A stretch of 64,000 bases of DNA, from the NCBI RefSeq assembly GCF_014205685.1, contig NZ_JACIIU010000009.1, positions 41,267 to 105,266 on the forward strand, written 5' to 3'. The notes below the pieces were generated by a model. The model made no database searches. It was given only the letters and a program-made list of their open reading frames with translations, and was not told the DNA's origin. Position numbers and translations under genes: made by a program. The DNA is from Paenochrobactrum gallinarii. GTDB taxonomy: Bacteria; Pseudomonadota; Alphaproteobacteria; Rhizobiales; Rhizobiaceae. Numbering within the stretch: position 1 is the stretch's first letter; the number at the start of each line of letters is the position of its first letter. Below, piece by piece: positions 52,463-61,065 of this stretch.

Positions 52463-53950
52463 TTATGCTCCCAAATCCAGCCAAACAGATTTGGTAGATG
52501 TCACTTCATCGAAGCAGTGAATGGATTTATCCCGCCCCAGTCCGGATTGTTTAACGCCACCAAACGGAACACTAATATCGCCTGCACGCCATGTATTGAT
52601 CCAGACAAAGCCCGTATTCAAGCGTGGCTCCATCCGCATGGCACGAGGAACATCGCCAGTCCAGATGCCAGCCGCCAATCCGTAAGGACTATCATTAGCG
52701 ATCCGGATTGCCTCCTCTTCTGTTTCAAAACGAATAATGGATAAAACGGGCCCAAAAATCTCTTCCTGAGCAATTTTCATGTCATTTTTTACGTCTTGAA
52801 ATATAGTCGGTGGTACAATCGCTGTACCATGCTCACCAGTTCCGCCAACAACAAGCTGTGCGCCTTCATCTTCAGCAGAATTGATGAAATTGCGGACACG
52901 ATCAGCATGCTTGTCAGAAATCATAGTACCGTAAAGCGTTGCCGGATCCAGCGGATCGCCAGATATGCGTCCTGCTGCCTCTTTGATCAAAAGCTCAACA
53001 AACTCATCATGTATTGAAGATTGCAACAAAAGCCTTGAGCCAGCATTACAAATCTGTCCCATATTTTGGAAAATGCCGTCCGCGCTACGTTGCGCGGCCT
53101 TTAACGGATCAGCGATATCGCCAAAAATAATATTGGCAGATTTCCCGCCGCATTCCAAATTTACCCGCTTCAGATTGGATTGTGCTGCATAGCCTAATAG
53201 TAATTTGCCCACCTCTGTCGAGCCGGTAAATGACAGACAGGCAACATCCATATGCAAGGCAAGCGCACGCCCTGCCTCTGGCCCATATCCTGTAATAACA
53301 GAAAACACACATTCTGGCAGTCCGGCCTCCTGGGCAAGATGCGCTATATGAATGGCGGTCAATGAGGTTAATTCTGACGGCTTTAAAATCACACTATTGC
53401 CCGCAGCAAGTGCCGGCATGATCTTAATAACCGCCATATTTAACGGAAAGTTCCACGGCACAATTGCAGCAACGACGCCAAGCGGCCTGCGACGCAACAT
53501 AGCAAGTGCTGACGCCGGAACAGGTGCTACTTCATCGTAAATTTTGTCAATCGCTTCCGCAATCCAACGCATAGAGTTCAATGATGAACCAACATCAACA
53601 GCAAGAGTGTCACGAATAGGCTTGCCGGTATCAAGACATTCCAGCAAAGCAAGATATTCCGCATCACGCTCTATCAAATCTGCCCATGCCAGTAATATTT
53701 TTTTGCGGGAGGCAGGAGCCTTATTTGACCACACCCCTTGATGGAATGCGCGATTGGCTGCTGCAACAGCCAAGTCAACATCCGCTTTTCCGCATGATGC
53801 GATTTCAGCCAAAACTTTACCCGTGGCCGGATTAATCGAGGTAAAAACCTCTCCACTCAAGGCTTTTTGGCTATACCCAGCATAGAACGCTTGACTATGG
53901 GGCTGTATGGACTGAGCACGCTCATGCCATTTGTCACGAGATAGTATCAT
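52463..53950 (-). CDS. PuuC-like aldehyde dehydrogenase (aminobutyraldehyde-type)
   Basis: 495 residues. NAD-dependent aldehyde dehydrogenase with VPWNFPLNMAVIKIMPALAA, ILKPSELTSLTAIHIA, FTGSTEVGKLLL, LECGGKSANIIF (general-base Glu) and NMGQICNAGSRLLL (catalytic Cys near 300). The whole chain, including ETLDTGKPIRD-like and WIAEAIDKIYDEV segments, resembles PuuC, which oxidises gamma-glutamyl-aminobutyraldehyde, and related aminoaldehyde dehydrogenases. It lies one base after the permease gene, so it is made together with the transporter. It probably handles the aldehyde formed by an aminotransferase of the island. Confidence 0.88.
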   Translation of the reverse strand: MILSRDKWHERAQSIQPHSQAFYAGYSQKALSGEVFTSINPATGKVLAEIASCGKADVDLAVAAANRAFHQGVWSNKAPASRKKILLAWADLIERDAEYLALLECLDTGKPIRDTLAVDVGSSLNSMRWIAEAIDKIYDEVAPVPASALAMLRRRPLGVVAAIVPWNFPLNMAVIKIMPALAAGNSVILKPSELTSLTAIHIAHLAQEAGLPECVFSVITGYGPEAGRALALHMDVACLSFTGSTEVGKLLLGYAAQSNLKRVNLECGGKSANIIFGDIADPLKAAQRSADGIFQNMGQICNAGSRLLLQSSIHDEFVELLIKEAAGRISGDPLDPATLYGTMISDKHADRVRNFINSAEDEGAQLVVGGTGEHGTAIVPPTIFQDVKNDMKIAQEEIFGPVLSIIRFETEEEAIRIANDSPYGLAAGIWTGDVPRAMRMEPRLNTGFVWINTWRAGDISVPFGGVKQSGLGRDKSIHCFDEVTSTKSVWLDLGA

Positions 53951-53951
53951 A

Positions 53952-54659
53952 TCAGGCTCTTTCAGATAAGCTTTTGGCCAACTTCATTTTTGGTGATACG
54001 AACCATTCAAGACCACGCAGTATACGTGTCAGAATAAAATTCATGATGAGATAAATAATGCCGGCCATGCCAAGGATTTCGACAGGCATGTAAGTTTCAG
54101 ATGCAATGGAACGGGCAACGCCTGTTAAATCCAAAAGCGTCACTGTGGATGCCAATGATGATGCTTTAACCAATAGAATGATCTCGTTGGAATAGGCCGG
54201 CAAACCAATTTGCACCGCTTGGGGAGCCGTTATTTTCATAAACCGCTGAATAGGTGAAAGCCCGATGGCTTTTGCAGCCTCTATCTGCCCGACAGGAACA
54301 GCTTTGATTGCGCCACGCATCACTTCAGATACATAAGCCGACGTATTTAACGCAAAGGCCGCCAATGCACACCACCACGGCTCGCGCAAAAATGGCCATA
54401 AAATACTACCACGTATTTCCGGAAACTGTGACAGCCCATAGTAAATCAAGTAGATCTGTACGAGTAGCGGTGTCCCGCGCAGAAAGAATATATATCCATA
54501 TGCTGGCACCGATAAATATCGCTTATCTGACAAACGCATAGCCGTTATGCCGAGCGCCAGTACAAAACCGACAACTGAAGCGGCAAGTACCAGTTGCAAC
54601 GTAACAATCGCTCCGTTCAGCAAGTCCGGTATAGAATTGAGCATCATCTGAAAGTTCAC
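53952..54659 (-). CDS. Polar amino-acid ABC permease (HisM/ArtM type)
   Basis: 235 residues with five or six hydrophobic segments. The family signature is FFLRGTPLLVQIYLIYYGLS near residue 60. The EAA coupling loop is GQIEAAKAIGLSPIQRFMKI, which is adjacent to TAPQAVQIGLPAYSNEIILL. It forms the inner-membrane pore with the next permease. The two overlap by four bases. Confidence 0.92.
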   Translation of the reverse strand: MNFQMMLNSIPDLLNGAIVTLQLVLAASVVGFVLALGITAMRLSDKRYLSVPAYGYIFFLRGTPLLVQIYLIYYGLSQFPEIRGSILWPFLREPWWCALAAFALNTSAYVSEVMRGAIKAVPVGQIEAAKAIGLSPIQRFMKITAPQAVQIGLPAYSNEIILLVKASSLASTVTLLDLTGVARSIASETYMPVEILGMAGIIYLIMNFILTRILRGLEWFVSPKMKLAKSLSERA

Positions 54660-55357
54660 TGATCGCTCCTTTGTGCCGTAAAGCCACGATTGGCCTTTGC
54701 TTCCAATAAACTGGTGGCGATCATTGCAAGAATGGTCAGCATTAAGTAGATAAAGGCAGCGGCAAGGAAAAAGGTGAATGGCTTTTTAGTATTATCGACC
54801 GCAAACTGTGTGTTGCGCATGAGCTCATTCAATCCGACTACCGAGACCAATGCCGTCTCTTTCATGATGACCAGAAAAATATTACCCAGTCCCGGCAAAG
54901 CAAGCCGCCATACTTGCGGCAATGTGATTTTGAAAAAAGTTTTGCCTCTGGGAAGTCCGATCGCACGTGCAGCCTCTATCTGACCAACCGGAATGGACTG
55001 TAATGCACCACGAAAAACTTCGGCAGAATATGCTCCGAAAGCTAATGACAAAGCAATGCAACCAGCCGCAAAAGCGCTGACGTCAATAAAAGCTGTATAT
55101 CCCAACAGCCGCGCGATAGCATTTACGCCAGCGATTGCTCCAAAGTAGAAAAGCAAAATCACCAGCAATATAGGTACGCCGCGCAGTATAGTGGTGTAAA
55201 CCTCAGCAAAAAACCGCATCACTGATGAAGATGAAAGCTTCATCAATGCAATAGATAGTCCGATACATATACCGGCTACTGTCGCAATAATAGTAAGACG
55301 CACGGTCATCCATGCACCTTCGGCCAGCAATCCGCTAAAACCGTGCAAGTCAAACAT
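54656..55357 (-). CDS. Polar amino-acid ABC permease (HisQ/ArtQ type)
   Basis: 233 residues. It shows TILRGVPILLVILLFYFGA, the EVFRGALQSIPVGQIEAARA region with the coupling loop, and IGLPRGKTFFKITLPQVWRL. It is the partner of the HisM-type permease. A 90-nt gap holding two hairpins separates it from the binding-protein gene, while all downstream genes overlap or nearly touch. Confidence 0.92.
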   Translation of the reverse strand: MFDLHGFSGLLAEGAWMTVRLTIIATVAGICIGLSIALMKLSSSSVMRFFAEVYTTILRGVPILLVILLFYFGAIAGVNAIARLLGYTAFIDVSAFAAGCIALSLAFGAYSAEVFRGALQSIPVGQIEAARAIGLPRGKTFFKITLPQVWRLALPGLGNIFLVIMKETALVSVVGLNELMRNTQFAVDNTKKPFTFFLAAAFIYLMLTILAMIATSLLEAKANRGFTAQRSDQ

Positions 55358-55369
55358 TGGAACTCCCTT

Positions 55370-55434
55370 GTGGCAGTCAACAAGCTGCCACTGCCATACA
55401 AGGCAGACGTAAGGCTGAATAATCCAGCCTTACG
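55370..55434 (-). other. Two hairpins between binding-protein and permease genes
   Basis: CGTAAGGCTG (55408-55417) pairs perfectly with CAGCCTTACG (55425-55434). GTGGCAG (55370-55376) pairs with CTGCCAC (55385-55391). Neither is followed by a clear U-tract. They probably favour binding-protein expression over the downstream genes. Confidence 0.65.
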
Positions 55435-55447
55435 CTTGAAACATTTA

Positions 55448-56224
55448 TCAGCCCTCTTGGCCTGGCTTCAGACTGAAAGGAAAATAACGGTTGTTGATTT
55501 CATCATATGTTCCATTTTCCATGATAGCTTTCAAAGCATCATCGAAACGCTTCTGCAAAGTTTCATCGCTTTTACGCAATGCAATACCAGCGCCCGGGCC
55601 CAAATATTGCGTATCAAAGAAGGTCTTACCCTTTACTTCGAAATCAGCCCCTTCAGCACTATCAAGCCATTGTTGCATGAATAGACGCTGAGCCATGACC
55701 GCATCAACACGCCCTGATGCAAGATCAAGATTATGCTCTTCATTTTTATCATATTCACGAATGGTCACAGCAGGAAACTTTGCTTTCAGTAACTGACCAT
55801 AGCTGGAAGAACGTTGCACACCGATTGCTTTTTTCGCAAGGCTTTCAGGTGTTGTGTCCATCTCGACATTTTTGGGCGCCACGATAACCGCGCCAGCCTG
55901 ATAGTAAGGCTGTGTAAAATTGACGGCTTCTTTTCTTTTTTCTGTAATCGACATTGACGCAACAATTGCATCAAATTTACCGGCATTAAGACCAGGTATC
56001 AAACCATCCCATGAGAAGGTTTCAATTTTACATTCAACCTTCATTTCAGCACAAAGCGCATTGGCAATATCAATGTCAAAGCCCTGAACCTCACCAGAAG
56101 CATTGACAAAATTAAATGGCGGATAAGTCCCTTCGGTTGCAATACGCAATGTTTCCGCACTTGCAGCATTCATACCAGCCGCAAACATAAAGCCAATTAA
56201 AGCAGTACTAAATGATGTTTTCAT
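55448..56224 (-). CDS. Periplasmic polar amino-acid binding protein
   Basis: 258 residues. Signal peptide MKTSFSTALIGFMFAAGMNA with cleavage after SA just before ETLRIATEG. The type II binding fold shows EGTYPPFNFVNASGEVQGFD, DIANALCAEMKVECKIE (with a likely disulfide), FDAIVASMSITEKRKE and GVQRSSSYGQ. GGGAGGAG lies 4 nt before ATG 56224. It resembles HisJ/ArtJ/lysine-arginine-ornithine binding proteins. Basic amino acids or related amines are likely ligands, which would suit the aminotransferases and dehydrogenase downstream. Confidence 0.9.
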   Translation of the reverse strand: MKTSFSTALIGFMFAAGMNAASAETLRIATEGTYPPFNFVNASGEVQGFDIDIANALCAEMKVECKIETFSWDGLIPGLNAGKFDAIVASMSITEKRKEAVNFTQPYYQAGAVIVAPKNVEMDTTPESLAKKAIGVQRSSSYGQLLKAKFPAVTIREYDKNEEHNLDLASGRVDAVMAQRLFMQQWLDSAEGADFEVKGKTFFDTQYLGPGAGIALRKSDETLQKRFDDALKAIMENGTYDEINNRYFPFSLKPGQEG

Positions 56225-56246
56225 TTTCTCTCCTCCCTTGAGATAT

Positions 56247-57008
56247 TTATTGAGCAAAATTTTGCCGGACAAATTGCCCGCATCGCTCCGACAGCGGATC
56301 ATCAAACACCTGATCAGGCGCACCCTCTTCTTCCACAAGTCCTTGATGGAAATACATAACTTTAGAGGAAACTTCGCGAGCAAAACGCATTTCATGGGTT
56401 ACAATAATCATTGTGCGCTGCTCTTCAGCCAATGAACGCATGACACGCAAAACCTCACCGACAAGTTCTGGATCAAGGGCAGACGTTGGCTCATCAAAGA
56501 GTAAAACTTCCGGATCCATCGCCAACGCCCTTGCAATCGCCACGCGCTGTTGCTGTCCACCTGAAAGTTGAACAGGATAATAATCCCGCCGATCGTAAAG
56601 ACCGACACGCTCAAGTAAGCGCTCAGCATTTTCCAATGCTTCCGCCTTACTTCGCTTTAACACCGAGACCTGCCCCAACATGATATTATCCAGAACGGTC
56701 ATATGGCTCCAAAGATTGAAACTTTGAAAAACCATCCCCATTCGTGAGCGGATGCGATCAATTTGTCGGTTATCAGCCTTACCCGTCTTATCTAAATTGA
56801 TCTTTTCATTAAAAAACTTAACTTCACCCTTCTGATAAGTTTCCAATAAGTTCAGACAACGCAAAAAGGTGCTTTTACCGGAACCGGATGCACCGATAAT
56901 TGAAATAACATCTCCGCGCTCGGCTTTCATAGAAATACCCTTGAGTACTTCAACATTGCCATAGCTTTTGTGCAGATCATGAACACTTAGTGGTGTGGAG
57001 TTATTCAT
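56247..57008 (-). CDS. Polar amino-acid ABC ATPase (HisP/GlnQ type)
   Basis: 253 residues. Walker A GASGSGKSTFLRCLN, Q-loop VFQSFNLWSHMTV, signature LSGGQQQRVAIARALAMDP, Walker B VLLFDEPTSALDPELVGEV, switch His in IVTHEMRFA. It is the first gene of the transport/catabolic operon; ATPase first and binding protein second is a common but not universal order. The region upstream carries the GTTTCAAT/ATTGAAAC inverted repeat, a candidate RpiR site. Confidence 0.94.
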   Translation of the reverse strand: MNNSTPLSVHDLHKSYGNVEVLKGISMKAERGDVISIIGASGSGKSTFLRCLNLLETYQKGEVKFFNEKINLDKTGKADNRQIDRIRSRMGMVFQSFNLWSHMTVLDNIMLGQVSVLKRSKAEALENAERLLERVGLYDRRDYYPVQLSGGQQQRVAIARALAMDPEVLLFDEPTSALDPELVGEVLRVMRSLAEEQRTMIIVTHEMRFAREVSSKVMYFHQGLVEEEGAPDQVFDDPLSERCGQFVRQNFAQ

Positions 57009-57054
57009 CAGTTTATTTGTATCCGATTTAGTTTTTTACATTTTCCGCTTTTTC

Positions 57055-57084
57055 GTTTCAATGTCAACAAAATTGAAACAAATG
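57055..57084. promoter_or_regulatory. Inverted repeat upstream of the amino-acid transport operon, candidate RpiR operator
   Basis: GTTTCAAT (57055-57062) and ATTGAAAC (57072-57079) are perfect inverted arms 9 nt apart. The right side continues as TGAAACAAATG (57074-57084), a word repeated exactly in the next intergenic region at 58684-58694. Confidence 0.55.
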
Positions 57085-57118
57085 TTTTATGAAAGATGAT
57101 TTTAACGATCATTTTCCA

Positions 57119-58600
57119 TTAAATTAAATAATGTCTGGGTACATATTTATACGGCACAAGCGTAAGATCCGCTGGCGATGGCCCGGCAGCCTCAATATCG
57201 ATAATTGCTTCGCACAATGGTTCAAAACCTGCCCGAAAATGATTTTTCGCTTTCACAAGAAAAAGCTCGGTTTCCTGCAGCTCTATCCCATGCAAATCAC
57301 ACCATGCAGGATCATTGGCACTTTGACAGGTCTCCGTCACAATGATTTGTAAATTATCCTTTTCAAGAACGACGGTTCTACCAATATTAACCCCGACGCC
57401 CTTTTCCATTGGCCCCTGATTGAAAAAACGGCCCTTGGTAAAACGCTTGATCGTCATTGTTAACTCAACCGGCGCGCCATGCTCCGGCATAATGCGTCCA
57501 CCAAGTCGGGCATGAATAGTATCGTCGATATTTAACTTGAAGCACCGCTCTACCAGGTCGGGGTCATAAAAAAAGCAAAAAACAGTTTTACGATGTGAAG
57601 CACAAGTCAACCATGCCCGTAAAAGTCCCGTCGTATCACCAACACCACCCGATAAAGGATTATCTGCGGTATCGATCAATGCAACCGGCTTGCCAGATAT
57701 ACGTTTATTTAAAATTGCTTCTGCCTTTTCCAATCCCTCATCAGCAGTTACCAAATCCGGCTGAAACTGGCTTTTCCGCTGTTTGAAAGCAGCATCCATA
57801 ATGTCCAGCTGCGTGTTGACGCATATTTCCTTTTCTGCGGTAATAGCAATCATTCCGGATGAATATGGTGTATCCGCATAGGTAAACGATGCAAAATAAC
57901 TAGCATCTTCAATACCTTGATCTAATGCTATTTGCTCACCCAAGGCCACCAGCTCTTGCATTGGACCTTTTTCAGTACGCATCATATGACTTAGCGGAAG
58001 CAACGGAACAGGTCGTAAATGTAACGCCATCGCCTTCTTTTCGCGCAATGATTTTAAGAGCATCAGCATAGCTCTCATACCCGTGTCATACATGTCGACA
58101 TGAGGATAAGTATGGTAACCTGTTAAAATCTGTACGAGGTTTTCAATCTCCGGATTGATACAAGCGTGCATGTCAAAACTGACAGCGATCGGAACATCTG
58201 GTCCTGCTAATTTTCTGATTTCAGTAATTAAAGCCGTGTCCGGTGATAGCGATCCGGTAGAAAGCGCCGCACCGTGTAAGGATAGGTAAATGCCATCCAG
58301 ATCTCCGGATCTCAAGCCTTCAATAATTTGATCATGAATATAGTCCATTTCATTTTGCGGAACGACACCTCCCGGAGGAGCTGCGGTGCATAATGAAAAA
58401 GATACATCCAAATCTTTTTCCGTTGTCATCAAATCAACAACAGCCCCAATTTCAGTATTGGTGTTCTTATAAAAATCAACGGCTCCATTGCCGCTTTGCC
58501 ATTCTTTACGCTGAAAATCATGCAGCTGGGTTATCACAGGGGTAAAGCTGTGCGCCTCATGCCACAGGCGGGCTACACCAATATGAAATCTCTCTCTCAT
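57119..58600 (-). CDS. M81-family metallohydrolase (MlrC-like), second copy
   Basis: 493 residues. It shares the family layout with the first copy but differs widely in sequence: RLWHEAHSFTPVITQLHDF, YLSLHGAALSTGSLSPD, SFDMHACINPEIENL and GYHTYPHVDMYDTG (zinc ligands kept), LIDTADNPLSGGVGDTTG, and IGRTVVLEKDNLQIIVTET. Two divergent copies in one island suggest two different substrates or a heteromer rather than a recent duplication. The gene stands alone on the minus strand, 110 nt upstream of the ABC operon and divergent from the second aminotransferase. Confidence 0.88.
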   Translation of the reverse strand: MRERFHIGVARLWHEAHSFTPVITQLHDFQRKEWQSGNGAVDFYKNTNTEIGAVVDLMTTEKDLDVSFSLCTAAPPGGVVPQNEMDYIHDQIIEGLRSGDLDGIYLSLHGAALSTGSLSPDTALITEIRKLAGPDVPIAVSFDMHACINPEIENLVQILTGYHTYPHVDMYDTGMRAMLMLLKSLREKKAMALHLRPVPLLPLSHMMRTEKGPMQELVALGEQIALDQGIEDASYFASFTYADTPYSSGMIAITAEKEICVNTQLDIMDAAFKQRKSQFQPDLVTADEGLEKAEAILNKRISGKPVALIDTADNPLSGGVGDTTGLLRAWLTCASHRKTVFCFFYDPDLVERCFKLNIDDTIHARLGGRIMPEHGAPVELTMTIKRFTKGRFFNQGPMEKGVGVNIGRTVVLEKDNLQIIVTETCQSANDPAWCDLHGIELQETELFLVKAKNHFRAGFEPLCEAIIDIEAAGPSPADLTLVPYKYVPRHYLI

Positions 58601-58654
58601 AATGTTCTTTCCTCAGCAACATCAGCGTTGATTTTATTTGAAACTTTATGATTG

Positions 58655-58699
58655 TGAATCATTTGTAATAAATATATCATACATGAAACAAATGATTCA
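58655..58699. promoter_or_regulatory. 11-bp inverted repeat in the divergent M81/aminotransferase promoter region
   Basis: TGAATCATTTG (58655-58665) and CAAATGATTCA (58689-58699) are exact reverse complements with centres 34 bp apart. TGAAACAAATG (58684-58694) overlaps the right arm and matches the site at 57074-57084. An inner ATGATT-gtg-AATCAT pair also exists. It is placed to control both directions, most simply by the RpiR protein encoded downstream. Confidence 0.6.
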
Positions 58700-58760
58700 T
58701 CAAGCTGTAAGGGAAAGCGTCGGTACCAAATAATCAGGATACAGATGCTTTAATATTATT

Positions 58761-60083
58761 ATGAGTTATGTCCTGCATCGTTCTTTGAACCATATTCCTC
58801 CGGTAGTTTCCCGCGCAGAAGGTATTTATGTACACGATGAAAGTGGCAATAAATATATTGATGCATGTGGTGGTGCCGCAGTTTCATGTCTTGGTCACGG
58901 CCATCCGCGCGTACGGGAAGCATTATTAAAACAACTGGATAATGCAGCTTATATGCATACAGGTTTTTTCACATCTCAGGCTGCAGAAGAGCTGGCAGAA
59001 AAGCTCATTAAAGATGCACCAGGAGGGATGAGCCATGCAATCATTCTCAATAGCGGCTCTGAAGCAATAGAAGCCTCCTTGAAAATGGCCAGACAGTATC
59101 ATGTAGAACGGGGGCAACCACAGCGAAGACATATTATCGCTCGCCGCCAGAGCTATCATGGCAATACACTTGGTGCTTTAGCAACGGGTGGCAATGAGGG
59201 CAGAAGGAAGCTTCATACTCCCATTTTAATTGAATCACATCACATTGATCCGTGCTACGCGTATAGGCATCAGGGTAATGATGAAACAGTTGAAGATTAT
59301 GCCCGCCGTTCTGCCGCAATGTTAGAGTCAAAAATTCTCGAGCTTGGTGCAGATACTGTCATGGCTTTTGTCGCAGAAACTGTCGTTGGAGCCACGTCAG
59401 GCGTTGTACCAGCCGTTGGCGACTATTATAAGCACATCAGAGAAATTTGTGATCGTTACGGCGTGCTGCTTATTCTTGATGAAATCATGTGCGGCATGGG
59501 ACGTACTGGTACATTACATGCTTGCGAACAAGAAGGAATTGCGGGTGATATTCAAGTCATGGCAAAAGGACTTGGAGGTGGCTATCAGCCTGTAAGTTCA
59601 GTACTCGTCTCGCAAAATATCCATGACACATTCTTACATGGGTCGGGCGCTTTCATCCACGGACATACATATATGGGGCACCCCATGGCCGCCGCAGCCG
59701 CCTTAGAAGTCCAGAAAATTATTGAGGAAGAAGACCTCCTGGAAAATGTCCGGACGCGCGGCGATCAAATGCTCAACCTTTTGAAAACAACTCTTGGACA
59801 ATCACCGCATGTGGGAGACATCAGAGGACGGGGGCTTTTCATTGGTATTGAGCTTGTTGAAGATCGCGTAAGCAAAAAACCTTTTGCAAGTTCTTTGCGC
59901 CTAGCTAACCGCCTGAAAACCACCGCGATGGAAAAGGGCCTGATGATTTATCCGGGTAGCGGTACAATTGACGGAGAAACTGGCGATCATATATTGCTGG
60001 CTCCTCCTTATATTGTTAACTCCGCAGAGACTGAAGAAATCGTTCACCGCCTTGCGGAGACTGTAAGTCAGGTATTGGGCTAA
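58761..60083 (+). CDS. Class III aminotransferase, second copy
   Basis: 440 residues. Fold type I motifs: DACGGAAVSCLGHGHPRVRE, ILNSGSEAIEASLKMARQYH, RRQSYHGNTLGALA, LILDEIMCGMGRTG and IQVMAKGLGGGYQPVSS (Schiff-base Lys). It belongs to the same broad group as the first copy but to another branch, near aminotransferases annotated only as aspartate-aminotransferase-like. It opens at a plain ATG with no strong ribosome-binding site. It is followed 115 nt later by the RpiR gene on the same strand. Confidence 0.87.
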   Translation: MSYVLHRSLNHIPPVVSRAEGIYVHDESGNKYIDACGGAAVSCLGHGHPRVREALLKQLDNAAYMHTGFFTSQAAEELAEKLIKDAPGGMSHAIILNSGSEAIEASLKMARQYHVERGQPQRRHIIARRQSYHGNTLGALATGGNEGRRKLHTPILIESHHIDPCYAYRHQGNDETVEDYARRSAAMLESKILELGADTVMAFVAETVVGATSGVVPAVGDYYKHIREICDRYGVLLILDEIMCGMGRTGTLHACEQEGIAGDIQVMAKGLGGGYQPVSSVLVSQNIHDTFLHGSGAFIHGHTYMGHPMAAAAALEVQKIIEEEDLLENVRTRGDQMLNLLKTTLGQSPHVGDIRGRGLFIGIELVEDRVSKKPFASSLRLANRLKTTAMEKGLMIYPGSGTIDGETGDHILLAPPYIVNSAETEEIVHRLAETVSQVLG

Positions 60084-60198
60084 CATGGTAATTGATTGAC
60101 AATACTGAAAAAATTGCGGTTATTCATCAGTAAGTGTAAAGTTTAACACATGGTTCGGATGAGATATCCTCATCCAAATCAAAGAAAGAGAACATTGC

Positions 60199-61065
60199 AT
60201 GGAAATTTACCCGCTTAATTCAGAAATAGTGGCCCGCTTCAATCAAATGCCCCGCCAATTACAAATGGCTGGGCGCTATATATTGGAAAATCCACAAGAT
60301 GTTGCGTTACTTTCCATGCGAGATCAAGCGAGAAATGCAGGCGTTCAACCTGCAACAATGACCCGCTTGGCTCAATTTCTCGGACTGGCTGGATATGATG
60401 AAGTCCGGTCTTTATATCACGAAGCTATTCGTAATAGCAGCACCGGTTTTTCTGAAAAAGCGCGGCAGCAAATCAAAGATCAGGCCTTGGAAGGCGATAC
60501 CGCGCTTGCCGCCAGAATGTTTGCAAGACTTGCACACCAAATTGATGGCCTGAGCCATCCAGAAGTTTTAAATGCGATTACAGCAACCGCAAATGCTTTA
60601 GCTGACGCTCGCCGAATTTATTGTTGGGGGCAACGCTCATGCCACCCTGTTATGTGGCATTTTAATTATATGATCTCATTGCTGGGCGAGCGTACAGTCT
60701 TGCTAGACGGCGCAGCAGGTACAAATTCCGATCCATTAACCTGGGCAAAAAAAGAGGATGTTTTATTCGTTCTTACCATTAATCCATACGCGGCAATAAC
60801 ATTAGAAATCTGTCATTACGCTAAAACCCGCGGCCTTAAAATTATTGCTATTACCGACAGTGAAGTAGCCCCGATAAAAGAAGTTGCAGACATAGTATTA
60901 TTCTGTCCGACCGATAGTTTAAGCTTCTTTCATACAATGACACCGGCATTTGCGCTAACCGAAGTACTTGCCAGCATGTTGGCTGGTAAACCAGAGTTAC
61001 AAGCCCATGAGGCACTTAAGCGTACTGAAGAACGCTTAAAATACTTATCGACCTACACAAAATAA
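60199..61065 (+). CDS. RpiR/MurR-family transcriptional regulator
   Basis: 288 residues. The N-terminal helix-turn-helix (LSMRDQARNAGVQPATMTRL, then AQFLGLAGYDEVRSLY) covers about residues 1-75. The C-terminal SIS domain (about 120-260) shows ARRIYCWGQRSCHPVMWHFN and VLFVLTINPYAAITLEICHY; the SIS fold normally binds phosphosugars, but members beside amine or amino-acid genes bind other ligands. It most likely controls this island through the TGAAACAAATG-containing repeats. AAAGAGA lies about 7 nt before the ATG. Confidence 0.9.
   Translation: MEIYPLNSEIVARFNQMPRQLQMAGRYILENPQDVALLSMRDQARNAGVQPATMTRLAQFLGLAGYDEVRSLYHEAIRNSSTGFSEKARQQIKDQALEGDTALAARMFARLAHQIDGLSHPEVLNAITATANALADARRIYCWGQRSCHPVMWHFNYMISLLGERTVLLDGAAGTNSDPLTWAKKEDVLFVLTINPYAAITLEICHYAKTRGLKIIAITDSEVAPIKEVADIVLFCPTDSLSFFHTMTPAFALTEVLASMLAGKPELQAHEALKRTEERLKYLSTYTK

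Noticed and set aside
52463..53950. Calling the whole 49-58 kb operon a puu (gamma-glutamyl-putrescine) pathway
   Set aside because: Only the aldehyde dehydrogenase looks PuuC-like. There is no PuuA glutamine-synthetase-like ligase, PuuB oxidase or PuuD hydrolase, and M81 enzymes are not part of that route.
50914..58600. Microcystin degradation (mlr) cluster
   Set aside because: MlrC-like proteins are present, but mlrA, mlrB and mlrD are not, and the neighbours point to amine or amino-acid metabolism.
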